Origin: Xestospongia bergquistia
Lineage: Eukaryota; Porifera; Demospongiae; Haplosclerida; Petrosiidae
Length of the DNA stretch: 64,000 nucleotides
Assembly (NCBI GenBank): GCA_963965975.1
Contig: OZ014420.1
Span: 1,390,001-1,454,000, forward strand
Reading direction: 5' to 3'
A program made the position numbers and the translations under genes. This document shows positions 11,401 through 23,600 of this stretch, in pieces; position 1 is the first letter of the stretch; each line of letters begins with the position of its first letter. Under the pieces are notes generated by a model. It was not told the origin of the DNA and searched no databases. It was given only the letters and a program-made list of their open reading frames with translations.

Positions 11401-14400
11401 GAAGTGTACCCAGACAACTGGTTGTCAGAATGATTGTGTTTGTATGTACTTGCAGTCAAATGTAATGAAGGAAATTACATAATTGTCAGCTTTTATACAT
11501 AGCAATATATGACTCTTACATGATAGGCAACACTGAGCGTGTTTGAAACCAATGTTAGAATTATATTGTTGCTCTTTATTGTGTTATAAAATTGCATTTT
11601 ACTTTGTCTTCACTTTAATGTTAAAATTAAATGAATATTTATAGATGTTGCTTACAGAAAAGCTCTAGCTGAAGGAGAGATGGATGTAGCATATGCTAGA
11701 CTTATGTTTTTAGGAGCAGCTGGTGTTGGAAAATCAAGTTTCAAACGATCACTCATGAAACAACCTTGGAATCCTAATATTAATAGTACCATTGTCTCTG
11801 ATATCCATTCTCTGAGACCAATTAGACGAGAGTGGCAATCACTAGGTCATGAAGATGAGGAGAAATGGAGAGAAGTCACAGAAGAAGATGAGTTGAATGA
11901 GATGGCAGAATTACTGGCTGCTGTACATCAAAACAGATCTAGTTTGTATGAGTTTAGTAGCAAAGTAATTGCTGCTACCAAGTTGTATCCAGATACTCGT
12001 ATGCTAAAAACCTCTTCAATTTCAAAAGAAAAAGTTGAAGAATTTGAAAAATCTCATGTTCAATCTGTTCTTTCTGAAGCTATTGCTCGTGCTAATTCTA
12101 TACCCAAAGGCTCAGCAAGAAATATCACCCCACAACCATTTTATCATATTTGGGATTGTGGGGGTCAGCCTATTTTTCTAGAAATTCTCCCAGCCTTCCT
12201 TACTTCTCGTACTATGTTCCTTCTCCTATATGATGCTTCTAAGAGTTTTGAGGAAAAGTGGCAGGCTGTACAAACAGTACAAGGAGAGAAAAGGTTTGAA
12301 GAAGATGTTAGCATTTCTACAATTGATCTTCTTCTCAAATGGATGTCCAATATTCATATTCATCTTGCAAAATATGATGAGAAGGGAGCACTCTTAAATT
12401 ATCCTCGTGTACTATGCATTGGTACACATGGTGACAAGCTCAAAGAAAAGGGTCAAACATATGACCAAAAGATACAAGAAATTGAGTCATATTGCAAAGG
12501 AAAACCATTTGAAGTTCTTATTGATGGTTTTCACATTGTTGATAACACCACTGCTGGGAGTGGTGAAGGTGAAGATGTCAATTTCTCTAAAGTGCGAAGT
12601 ATAATACGTGATTTCACCTACAACAAGCTCATTGTCAAAACACCAATTAGCTGGGTACTCTTTCGTAAAGTTATTCAAGATCTCAAAGCAAATGTTATTA
12701 GTCTTGAAGAAGCTCATGCCATTGGTATAGCATGCAAAATACCCAGTGATGTTGTTCCCAAAGTACTCCTTTTTTACCATGACCTAGGAGTACTTCTGTT
12801 CTACCCTCATATTGCTGGTCTAGAAAATGTAGTCATTCTCAGTCCCAAATGGTTTGTGGATGCTCTTGGGAAGGTGTTAACACTAAAAGGAAGAGAAGAC
12901 CATAAAACACGACTTATGTGGGATATTCTACGCAAGAAGGGTATACTTGTCCAACCTCTTTATGTAGCCGCCTGGAGAGACATTGAAGGTCTTGATCCAG
13001 AGTCACTGATTAATTTATTGGTTTGCTTTCGCCTTGCTGCTGAGGTGAAGACAGATCAATATTATGATCCCAATGTAAAGCAATACTTCTTACCATTAGT
13101 ATTGCCTTCAGTCAAGGAAACTTCAATTTCATCAGGTTATCGTCAAAGAGCTACTCCTTTGCATCTCACATTTAGAACTGAGTTTGTACCACCAGGTTTT
13201 TTTACTCGTTTTGCTACGACAATTACAGAATCACCATTATGTGAGATCAACTTTGATAAAGGTGTATATCGCAATCAAATAAATATTGTATTTGGAACCC
13301 CACCAATTGATGAAGTAATTTTAAGTGAGTTACCTCATTCTATTCAAATTGATATCTGTCGATATGCACCTGAAAGTGATGGTCTTGACAAGTTTACTCA
13401 TGTCTGCCAAGAATTGTGTAGTTTAGTTAAGGAAGTAGCTAAAGATGTTGACAAATGTCTATTTGCCTGTGATGATATTGTTGACAGTGATGAATCTAGC
13501 AAAGTATTCAAAGAAGTTCGATTTGTATGTGCTGCACCAGAGTGTCAGTCTACTTCAGGTTGTCATTATTTAAAGCACAAGAAAGGCCAGACCTGTGATC
13601 TATATCTTCATTGTGAAAACAGTGATATGCATCGCAAAGTATTACCTGAAGAAGGGCTTTGGTTTTCTGAGAAGAGACTTGCATCAAAGGTATGTTCATT
13701 CATAAATAAATGTTGCATTCATATAATTACAGCAAACCAAGATATTGCAGCAAAGAGAGATGTTACTTATTAGTCAAAAGATTCCCAGCCCAAAGAAACT
13801 AAATGAACTTGCTGCCCACTTGGAATTAGCATCAAGTCTTAACAACATTTTGCGAGACCCTACTAAAGGTGAACTAGCTGGCTTCAATCTATTGTATGAG
13901 TGGGTAAAATATAAAGGTGGAACACGTGATGAATTAGTGGAGACTTTAAGAGAAATAGATCTACTTCAACTTGCTGTCATGTAAGGCAAAATTATTTCCT
14001 TTTGAATAAAAACAATAATAATTTTATGTTTTTAGGGTAGAGGTAGCTGAATATGATTCTGAGAAATTAAAAAGCAAACAAAAGTCAAAACAGGTAAACA
14101 CTTAAAGTTATAGTTAACTTTGCTTTTATAGTACTTACTTTTATAGAGTCTAAAGGCCTCATCAACAAGTCTTACTGACACTTCACAACCAGCCAAGTCA
14201 CAGTCTTCACAAAAAGAGGTTCAAATAGATCAACAGTAAGAAAGTGTGTAGTAATATATTTAAGTATTTAACTTCATGTGTGTATTTAGAACAAGTATGA
14301 AAAATGCTAGAAGTCTTACTATGGAACCTGTAAACAACACAGACAATCAAGTAAATTTTTACTGATCAAGAAAAATCATGTGATAGTAACATTTTTCATA

Positions 14401-14826
14401 GGCTTCAATATCAATTGTGAGATTGCAACAAAATTTATCCCCAAGTCTGTCCACAATCACTCCTCTGACACCAGCTGTGGCTTTGATATCTGATGATGAT
14501 CTTTTACGATGTAGTCGTCATATTTGTAGAAATGTCTCCACCCTGGCTGGTCCTTTGGGTATCTCTATTGCAAGTTTTCAGGAAATTAAACGCAACTATA
14601 AAGATGCGGAGACACAAGCTTACTGGGTAATGAAGAAGTGGCAGGATGCTCACCCGAATACAGGTCATCAAGATCTTTATAACAAGCTGAAAATTTTAGG
14701 ATTTGACAATGCTGCTGAAAGGTATCATTACTTCTGGCATGTTTAGAAATATTATTATTTCTTTCAATATATAGTTTGACAAACCCTGAGATGCCACCAC
14801 CAAGTAGAAATTGCTGTGTTATGTGA
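8431..14826 (+). CDS. Roc-COR GTPase with two Death-like domains, copy A (ROCO family)
   Basis: Exons: 8431-8451 (MAQQQDL), eleven 3-nt exons (see array A), 11326-11350, 11645-13689, 13733-13980, 14036-14093, 14147-14235, 14290-14350, 14402-14721 and 14775-14826; all join in phase to about 983 residues if every microexon is used. The large exon holds a Roc GTPase: P-loop GAAGVGKS (11713-11736), switch II DCGGQ (12154-12168), FLLLYDASKSF and THGDK (12424-12438), then a COR region (SWVLFRKVIQ; VVPKVLLFYHDLGVLLFYP). It ends with a Cys/His cluster (CAAPECQSTSGCHYLKHKKG). The next exons encode two Death-fold-like segments: LYEWVKYKGGTRDELVETL and LAGPLGISIASFQEIKRNY to GFDNAAERY. The protein ends CCVM, a CaaX-like box. 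Known of the family: Roc-COR proteins are dimeric GTPases in signalling. A role in cell-death or immune signalling is inferred only from the Death domains. No disabling change was seen. Confidence 0.88.
9400..11160 (+). repeat. Microexon array A: 11 units of AG|NNN|GTAAGT
   Basis: Tandem units of 98-133 bp, each with a pyrimidine tract, an AG-free stretch, an acceptor, three bases and a GTAAGT donor. Triplets and first-base positions: CGA 9511, TCA 9634, TTG 9764, TTG 9877, CAT 10001, CAT 10134, CCT 10232, ATA 10742, TTT 10874, GAA 11002, CCT 11132. Read in the frame set by the flanking exons these are Arg, Ser, Leu, Leu, His, His, Pro, Ile, Phe, Glu, Pro. All donors are GTAAGT. The 510-bp gap between units 7 and 8 is due to an insertion. 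Exon use is inferred; no transcript data are available here. Confidence 0.8.
10262..10645. mobile_element. Insertion inside array A, with an internal inverted repeat
   Basis: About 380 bp that do not match the array unit separate the CCT and ATA microexons. 10524-10547 (TGTGGTCATGATGCTCATA) is complementary with few mismatches to 10563-10586, giving a strong hairpin. No clear terminal repeats or target duplication were found, so the element class is unknown. The array resumes normally after it. Confidence 0.45.
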
Positions 14827-15050
14827 TTGAAACTATTTTGTTTTGAAAAAGTAATATTTTCTGAATTATATGTAATTGTTAATTGTTTCAAAATATTATA
14901 ATTTTTTAAATCATTTTGTTATTTTGCTTTGTCAGATTACAAATTAAGTTTGATTTTTTTTGTAATAATTTGTTGACTTACAATAAAAAATATTAATCAT
15001 AGACTTATCATAGTTCATTGGTTTTAAACAGTGATCTGCTCAGACTTATA

Positions 15051-15488
15051 ATGGTCATAGTCATAATAATCATAGATTGAATGTGATCTTCTGTGTTTGA
15101 TTCAGTAATAGGAATGGTAATGGTATGTTCTTAGTCTGTATAATTATTATTGATGAATAGAGAGATACATAGATAGTACTCTAATTGTACTTGAATATAA
15201 ATGTTTGTTTTTTTAAAATTAATTTTAATAATTCTTAACATTGCATACATACCCCATTGGCATGTTATTAATGGTCATAGTCATAATAATTATAGATTGA
15301 ATGTGATCTTCTGTGTTTGATTCAGTAATAGGGATGGTAATGATATGTTCTTAGTCTGTAATTATTATTGATGAATAGAGAGAGACATAGATAGTAATCT
15401 AATTGTACTTGAATATAAATATGCCTTGAAAGTGTTTTTATTAATTTTAATAATTCTTAACATTGCATTCATACCAATTGGGACGTTT
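15051..15488. repeat. Tandem duplication of about 220 bp, 3' of copy A
   Basis: 15051-15266 and 15271-15488 are near-identical direct copies, starting ATGGTCATAGTCATAATAAT and ending near CATACC..TTGG. One diverged copy of the start lies 3' of copy B (about 29419-29530), so the block was part of the ancestral 3' flank and was doubled only here. The rest of the intergenic stretch 14827-16370 shows no gene; an AATAAA at 14992 could be copy A's poly(A) signal. Confidence 0.8.
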
Positions 15489-16374
15489 TTTAGTTTAGCT
15501 TGTATATGCTAAGACTACTTTAATGGAAGATACTGACTTCAGGTAGAGTTGTAACAAAACATAATATTTTAATATGAAACTGATAAGTTCAGGTTCTAAT
15601 TTTTAGATCTTGTAATATAGGTAATTCATTGGTATAGTATAATATAGATATCATATCTATATGTATAGCCTTAATTAAGTCACTTTTATATAGCTAAGGG
15701 AATAGCTCACAGTTACAAGGTGATTTAGATTTATTAGATTAGAGGTTTGCCCACAACCTGATTAAATTGTCTCTAATTATGAGAAAATCCATTGTTAAAT
15801 TACTAACTATTGATTGCACACTATAATATATACCATCATTGTAGATGAAAGGTGTCCTGTAAAACATGCAGCTCAAACAATGAATGGCTCTTAATATTTT
15901 ACTGGTATGAATGAAAAATAAGTAAATGTGATGACTTCATTATTGTTTTAAATCAGATTCTAAATATGTCATTAAGAGAATGCTTATATGTAGAAAGGTC
16001 TATCATTCAAGTTATCTTTAATGACCATAATATTTAACTTAATTTTGATAATATGGTAAGTAGTATATATGGTCATGCTATTCAATGATTATCACCTGCA
16101 GCAGTTATTAATTATATACCTCTCTCCTCAAAATATCTGGCTATTTAATGGGAGACTAGAACATTTTAAGGCTTAAAATAGACTTAGGAAAGCAATAACT
16201 GGAATGTCACTATATAGATATATTTGCTTTTGTATCTAATTATTTGTATACTTTTCTCCTTTTTTCAAATAATAAGTTGTTGATCACCACTATATTAATA
16301 ATATTGAAAGTTGCTTTCTTCATGTATTGAGTCAATTACATATAACTAGTGACTGTATGATTAGAATCATTGTG

Positions 16375-16440
16375 CTAAGGAGTAATGGCTATACAATAGA
16401 GAACACAACTCCCTTCTGTATGTACACTGGCTATTGTTAT
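16375..16440 (+). pseudogene. Stranded fragment of the GH31 glycosidase exon
   Basis: This stretch matches 5140-5197 of the glycosidase gene (the codons of GGNGYNGEPDSLLYVRWL) over about 55 bp with roughly 85 percent identity and one inserted base. No other part of that gene was recognised here. In the first repeat block the glycosidase lies upstream of the Roc-COR genes, so this looks like what is left of a glycosidase copy carried along when the block behind copy B was duplicated. Confidence 0.65.
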
Positions 16441-16619
16441 CCTGTTACCCTGGGCTGTTTTTTGTAAAAGGAATGTGGTCTCCCTGATGGACAGCCTTAA
16501 TATTGTCTCCATTACTGATAAGCAACTGTATTTAATACGCTGGTTGTATAGTCTTGCAAATTGCATGGCCAATGACATTTTCTCGAGGTGGGGATCAGGG
16601 CTCCCTTCCTTATAAGCTA

Positions 16620-16915
16620 TAATAAGAACGGCTGGCCGCGCGAGACTACAACGATTTTGTATACCAATATTGTAACGAAACTACAGCATGCCGTTAGTAT
16701 TAACATCGCAACACTTTCTGAATCGTCAAAACTCTGTATTTAAGTTCAAGCACGCTAGTTCAGCCGAATAACGAACCTAAGCGACACGAGTGGGCATGCG
16801 CACAATGATTATAATTACTGGATGTCACTCAAATGGCAAATCCCCTCTATCTCCAGCTGAATTGCCCATTGCCAGCTTATCGTTTCATAAAGATTCTTTT
16901 ATTAGTGTTCCATTG
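16620..16915 (+). promoter_or_regulatory. Promoter and 5' UTR exon of copy B
   Basis: A GC- and CpG-richer island in AT-rich surroundings. 16794-16801 is GCATGCGC followed by ACAATGATTATAAT, matching the NRF1-like site and its 3' side before copy A (GCATGCGCACAATGATAAT), though the left half is weakened to GGGCATG. The conserved exon end (AAGATTCTT..GTGTTCCATTG) stops at 16915 before a GTAAGT donor at 16916. Confidence 0.55.
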
Positions 16916-19900
16916 GTAAGTTAATAATTATAATATGATGAAGCTATTAAGCTACATAATTGTTTGTAATATGATAATCTGTTTTCATATTGGTATAACA
17001 TCCCATGAGTAGTTCATTCTTAATATGTACCTGCAAGCAAAATATTGCAGCAATGATGATAGCAATAATATTACATACATTCTGCTGTCTTTTAGCTTCT
17101 ATGAACAAAGGCAGAGGTTGCTTTGTTCTTAGTGACCCAAAGAAGCTAATGTAATGCCAGAGCTTCAGGTGAGAGCATGAAAGCACTTCTTAAAGTCACT
17201 AAGCAATGAAGTAACCAAAAAGGAGTTCATTATCTGGCTTAGAAATTAGACAGTGGTTATTTGTCTTGACCTGGATGTGAAATATTTGTCCAGTGAATTG
17301 TGTTGTTATCTAGCAACAAGTAATGATTTTCATTAAATATTTGAATCTTGAAAACTAACTCTAGATGATAACCTACAAGTTTTATGCATGTCAAATGAAG
17401 TATTCTATTAAAGCAAACATGTTTCCATCGTATGGGGTTTCGAGGGTATGCAAAAATTTGATGCCATACAGGCATTGTCAAGTCTCAATCACAAAGATTA
17501 GCATCCACAATCCACAAAGATCCTACATAAAAATAGAACTAGGGAACCATAAAAACAAAGAATTAACTAAGAGTTTAAAAGAACTGTTTTATTAGTAGTT
17601 AAATTAAAGTGAGTCTCATCCTCTAAAGGTTAAGAACAGATTGAAAGTACATTCAGTTTTGTTACAGAAATTGTCGAGTAAATTCTTAAAAGTTTATGTA
17701 GTTATGTCAAACATTTTTTTGTACTTAAATGTTCAAATTGTCATAGATTGTCTGAATTGTGGTAATTTGTCTAATTGTTGCACCATCTATATTATATACC
17801 TTTGATTACATCAGAAGGCATTTGCAAATTGAATTGTTGTTTTTGTTTACCATAGTCATTAGTCCCATGTGAAGCAGTCTCCATTGTTCTCTGTAGAGAT
17901 TCATAATAATAATAATTATGAAGAATTGTTTGAACTGATATCAGACCTTGTTGAATTCAATGCTTTAATACCACCATTAGCAGAACAGTCTTCCTTCAAC
18001 ATTTTTGAATACATTGTATGAATGAATATGTTAATATATGTGACCTGATTTGTAATAAGGGACCACTTCTATCAAAACAACTGTGGTATTTTTATGAAAA
18101 GAATCACTGTTATATAATACCTTAACAAACAGTTTTGCATACATAGATGCAGTTCCATGAATAGTTGTGCAATTATAGCAGCTATATGTACACAAAACTG
18201 TTTTTATGATGTTTTAAACAGTGATTCTTTTTCATAAATTATGTCACAAATGTTTTGCCAGAAGTGGTTTGTTATTACAAATTACACTGCAAAAATTGAT
18301 TAGTTGATTTAACCATTATTCGGTTATACAAGTTGCAATTACAAACTTATTTTGTCGAAAAAATAAGCATAATACTGTTTTCATTACTAATGTCCTAGTG
18401 TTTATATAGCTACATAACCACTAATTTCATAACACATTAGTAATCAAAATAATATTAAGTTTACTTTTTGCATATGCAACCTGAATAACCATGTATTGGT
18501 TAAATCAACTAATCAATTTTTTCCGTGTAGGTCACATATATTAATATATTTAACCAACTGATTCATAGCTTACATAGACAGATTACTATTGAATTTATAT
18601 AATTCTAGAATTTTCTGTGAATTACTCATTATGTAATAGTTAAAATTAACATACTAACAAATTTTTTTGTAGTGAGTAATTTATATGAATCCTGTATAGC
18701 ATAGTAATCCATCTTATGTAAACTACATATTTGTTGTTAAAAAGATTATTAACATTTATAGTGATACAAACTTCACTTGGGAGTTCCGATATATAGTACA
18801 TCAAAGAACTCCTAGACTAGTAATAAACTTTTCAAGAGATAAGCGTATAGTTTCAACTGTGGCATCATCTAGTTGAATAAGAGGCCTACCAAATTTTGAA
18901 ACACTTCATAATAATCAGATAACCATCTGAAACATATAATGAACTCTTTTTGATTAGCAAAGTCTCCATTTCATCAAGTAGTAAAGATCTATGTTGAGGG
19001 AAGACATAAGATAACAAACACTATATGATGTCTTGTGAGCCATGATATCATTCATTTAATTGATGCTTTTGTATCATTGGTACTTTTCTTCAGTTGATAA
19101 ACTTTCATCTAGAGCTTCACGGAACATTACTATTAATTTAGACCACCTTTATGGTCATTATGATTTGATCTAACCAAATAGTGATGTGCAACTAGTTGTT
19201 TATATATATGTAACTTTTCTCTTAATGTCAACTAGGTTTACTTCACACTCTTTGAAGTTGTTTTTTATAGATGTGTTTCTAGTAGCAAGAATTATTTTGT
19301 GCGACACAGAGTTCCTTAATTTTGACTGCCTTTTTTCAGTTATAAAAGCCTTTAGAATGGAATACTGGGTCTGTCTTGGAGCTTGTGACCTTTAACAAAC
19401 CTAATATGAATGCCATTTAGCATACAGGGAAAGAATAAAACATAAGTCTCACTTGACAAATGTGTCCATAGAAAGTATTGTATCGTGATGATAAAACATG
19501 TTGTTTATGACAGTTCTACTCATGTCAGTCTTTTCTAAGATATTTGGATCATTTTGTTAGCAATTTTCTAAATCACAACATGTACTCTCTGGTGCAAAAA
19601 TTACTATTTGAGCTAGTTATTAGCAATTGATGATGTATATCAATATTCAGAGTAGACTGTGAGGACATTGTTGTTGATTGATCGATTGATTGAAGTTGAG
19701 GCACTGGTTGATTGTGCATTGTCTATTAAAAAAATTGCAGTCATGTTCTGCTAAGTCAGCCTTGGGGCTAACACCTGTGACTCAACTTTTGATAGTTTCC
19801 CTGTCTCTAAGTAAATATTTACATAATTAATGACAGATTTAAAATTAATATTAAAATTATTATTAAATTAGATATAAATTAATGATTTAAGGTGGTCTAC

Positions 19901-20214
19901 TTCTAGTTCGAGGTTAGTATACATAAAGGAAGAAGACATTATTTTTTTCTTCTTTTGGCAGCTGGCTGCATAATAGAGATCATATTATGTCTCATTGAAT
20001 AGGCATTGTCAATTGTATACAAACATAATTTGTATATTGAACTTTGTTGACTAGCTTAAAACATGGCAGCAGATCAGTCCTAATAATTGATAATAAGTTT
20101 CAAGTATACATCTGTATAGTCAGCACACTATTATTAAAAAAAATATTTTTCTTATTATACCAATAATGTTAATTTTTTATTAAGCCTGTAATTATAATTT
20201 TTATAATTTTCTAG
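16916..20214 (+). other. First intron of copy B (3.3 kb)
   Basis: From the donor at 16916 to the acceptor CTAG ending at 20214, just before the ATG exon. Short open frames inside are AT-rich and unconvincing. It holds one MITE (18285-18528). 17870-18260 contains two imperfectly inverted stretches (around TTTTATGAAAAGAATCACTGTT at 18092 and AACAGTGATTCTTTTTCATAA at 18219), probably another small element. Nothing else was recognised. Confidence 0.5.
18285..18528. mobile_element. MITE family 1, copy in copy B's first intron
   Basis: About 244 bp with terminal inverted repeats CACTGYAAAAATTGATTAG / CTAATCAATTTTTTCCGTG. Two more near full-length copies lie at 32471-32716 and 33133-33375, and a partial one at 51335-51425. 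The best copy is flanked by TA on both sides, as expected of Tc1/mariner-type non-autonomous elements. No coding capacity. Confidence 0.8.
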
Positions 20215-20229
20215 AATTGGAGTATAATA

Positions 20230-20614
20230 ATGGCTTCAAAGCAAATTGACAACATTGATATTGTGAGTCTATAATTTTGTTTAAAGTTCCACCCTTAATT
20301 GAACAAATAGTTAATAATTGGTTAATTTTGTTAATTATATTCAACAATGGCAACAATATAAAATTATAGAATAAAATAATCAAAGCTATCATTACCTGAT
20401 CCATAACATATATGGACCAAAACAATGTTAGGAACACATGACATATAAAGCAAGTCTACTGAAATAATTAAACTTAAGATAAAGCTATCATTTTGCCTTT
20501 CCTTTTAAATTTTATGTTTCTAAATAATTAAGTACTGTATCTACTAAGATTACAGCAAATGTTTCTGACTGAATTGAAGGAGGCAATAATTCTAGCTTAA
20601 TCTTAAAAATGCCA

Positions 20615-20668
<54 letters not shown>

Positions 20669-23600
20669 CTCCTCTATGATCATCCCATGGTGTTAACTTA
20701 AATTGTATGATATATATTTAGACTGTGAGTAAAAACATATGTAACTGTAATGTGTTTTTATATTGTATTTTCATTAAAATTAAACTGATTATTTTTCCCT
20801 TCCTTTACTATTCATATTATGATGCTAACCCAAAATACATCTTAATTCTTCAGGACGTAAGTATAAAATTTATAATAGTATTAAATATTGCTCAATATGG
20901 TTTATATGAATTATAAATATGTCAATTTCTCTTTATCTTTTTCTATTAATAATGATTCATCCTACTCATTCAGTATGTAAGTATAAACACATGTTAGTGT
21001 TATGTTCTTGTTAATTGTATAATAACAATTATTATTAATCATTATTTTTCCTTTTCTCTATTATGATCATATTATGATGATAACATCATAAAATCCTATA
21101 TTTTTAGGAAGTAAGTGTGACACACATATCACATCTATCAGTAGTATTTAAATAAATATTTTTATTATTTATTCTTTTTTCACAATAATCATACTATGAT
21201 GATGACCTACACTGTATTCTACATATTCAGACTGTAAGTATGAACTAGTATTATATTATGTATAAGCAATATATTATGATTTTCTTTCTTTTCTTACTAT
21301 ACAATCATACTGTATTGCTTTTCTCTCTTATGATTATTAACCACACCTTATTCTACTTAGCCTGTAATTCTGAATAAACATTGTAGTTTTATGTATTTTA
21401 AAAAGTAATTTTGAATTTTTCTTTTTCTTAATTACGCTATGTTTAACAATGCTATATGCTGATAAACTTCACTATACCATATACTATTCAGGATGTAAGT
21501 ATGAACACACATTAATATTATTAATTGTTTGAGTGTGTATTCATTATTAATTATTAATATAATAAGCCATTTTGAATTCTTTCTTTTTCTCTAATTTGAC
21601 CATACCATGCTGGTCATGTTTACTTCTTTAGGAGGTAAGTGTGAACATTATAATGTCATATATATTTTGATACCTATGAATAAATCATTTTTGGTTTCTT
21701 TCCCTTTTGATTATACTATACTGATTAATTTCCCTACTCCACACATATTTAGGATGTAAGTACAAGCATACGTTATCATTATATATTATTTATCATTGTA
21801 TGTCCAATCATTTATGGTTTTCCTTTCCTTTCCTATTATATGATCATACTAGGATGACCACTTTCAGTATGTCCCACTTATTCAGCATGTAAGTATGAAC
21901 ACGCATAAATGTTATTGTTTAAAATCAGTAATGTATACAAGTCATTTATTTTCACTCTTTTCTAATCTATGATCTGTTATAATGAAAACTTTCACTGTAC
22001 CCTATTTATTCAGGATGTAAGTATAAATGTACCTGATTTATTGTTGCGTATTGTTATAGTATTAAATGTTGTCAATCATCATGATATAATTTATTTTGGG
22101 TTTTCTTTCTTCTCTACTATGATCACGTTGTGCTTGATAACTTATAACGAATCCTATTGCCTTAGGAGGTAACTATATAGAAACATTAGCACTGACAATG
22201 CATTCATATCAATTGAAAGTATATAACTATTGATTTTTCTTTATCTATACAACCTATAATGAATCTGACTTCTTTAGGATTTGGAGGTAAGTATGTAGAC
22301 ACATGGATCATCACTGTTTGATATATACATTACTATCTATTTAAAATGTATAAGTTTGATTTATCTCTTCGTAATACCATGCTGACTACCTATATTGTAT
22401 CCTACATATTTAGGATGTAAATGTGTAGACACATTAGTATTGTATATTAGTATAAAGTTAAATTTTCTCTCTTGTGATGATACTGTAGTGATAGTGTAAA
22501 CTATATCCTGCCATTTATAGTGGCAAAATTTGCTTAAGATTCTAATTTGGCAATTTAACCAAATTTTATAAATTTGTCAAATTACTCACCGCACAATATT
22601 AATGTATAATATCAGAATTTAATTAATTGCAATATTTATTCTATCAAAAGCCATATCTGGAGTATTCCATCCATTGCAATTCATTATTACTTTGGGTGTA
22701 TACATACCCAGCAAAACAAAATTAAAACATCAAAACATATTCTGAACTAATTACTATAGAATAATTGGAATTCATTATATGGAATGGAATTGAGAGATTG
22801 TGTGGTATGGCAACACTTGTCTAACCAATGAGAAATTGACAAATTCTTCATTGCTGGACAATTAACTAGTAATAAGTAATTAGTAATAAACACAGTGTTG
22901 GTCTTGTGGTTCTTCTGATTGTCTTGTCATGTTATATGTAAATAAAGTTATAGTTTAAATTAACCAATCTATCTTCACAGTCACTGCTTTTAAAACTTTT
23001 AAAAACAACTACATACACAAATACAAATGTTGTGATGCTCATACAAATCATAGGGCCCTAGATATATTATGTTCAACCACAAGTCCAACCCAAGTTTGAT
23101 GACTCAGCAATAATTCTCTATGATGTTAATAATAAACATAAGATATGAATTAGATACCTCATTTTAAAACACATATGAGCTCTATCAGTAGATTGATACC
23201 TCATGTTTCTCGTTAACATTAAAAGGAATTATTTATAATTGTCTAACTATAGCAACTAATGTGATATCATTGGCTAAGTATGCTTGTGTACACTATCACA
23301 ATGTATTTATATCAAATTTAGTCAGTTTTTTCAAGTCATAGCCTTCACTTTATCAATCTTTGTCCACTATGTACTATAGGATGACACTACTACTGCCTAG
23401 TTTGCATTCTAATGAATATAGAGACATTGCAGCATTTTTACAGGTTGTGAATGACTAAGTAAATCTGCTATTTGTTCATTTACCTCACTGACAGTAATAC
23501 TAATTGTTTAGCTTAACAATGAAACCTTATTAGCTTATTTGCTCTAACAGTACCTTTTACATTGACATACGCTTCTTCAAATCATGAGATTGTTTTTACT

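Noticed and set aside
12487..12780. Minus-strand open frames inside the large Roc-COR exon (also 27074-27367, 41661-41891, 58584-58877)
   Set aside because: They recur because the sense coding sequence is conserved; they are antisense shadows with no family resemblance.
17915..18018. Short protein-like stretch in copy B's first intron
   Set aside because: Open for only about 30 codons, no recognisable family, no splice context; may be a trace of an old element.
18780..19180. Possible minus-strand coding remnant
   Set aside because: Some stretches look codon-like but stops are frequent and no motif was identifiable.
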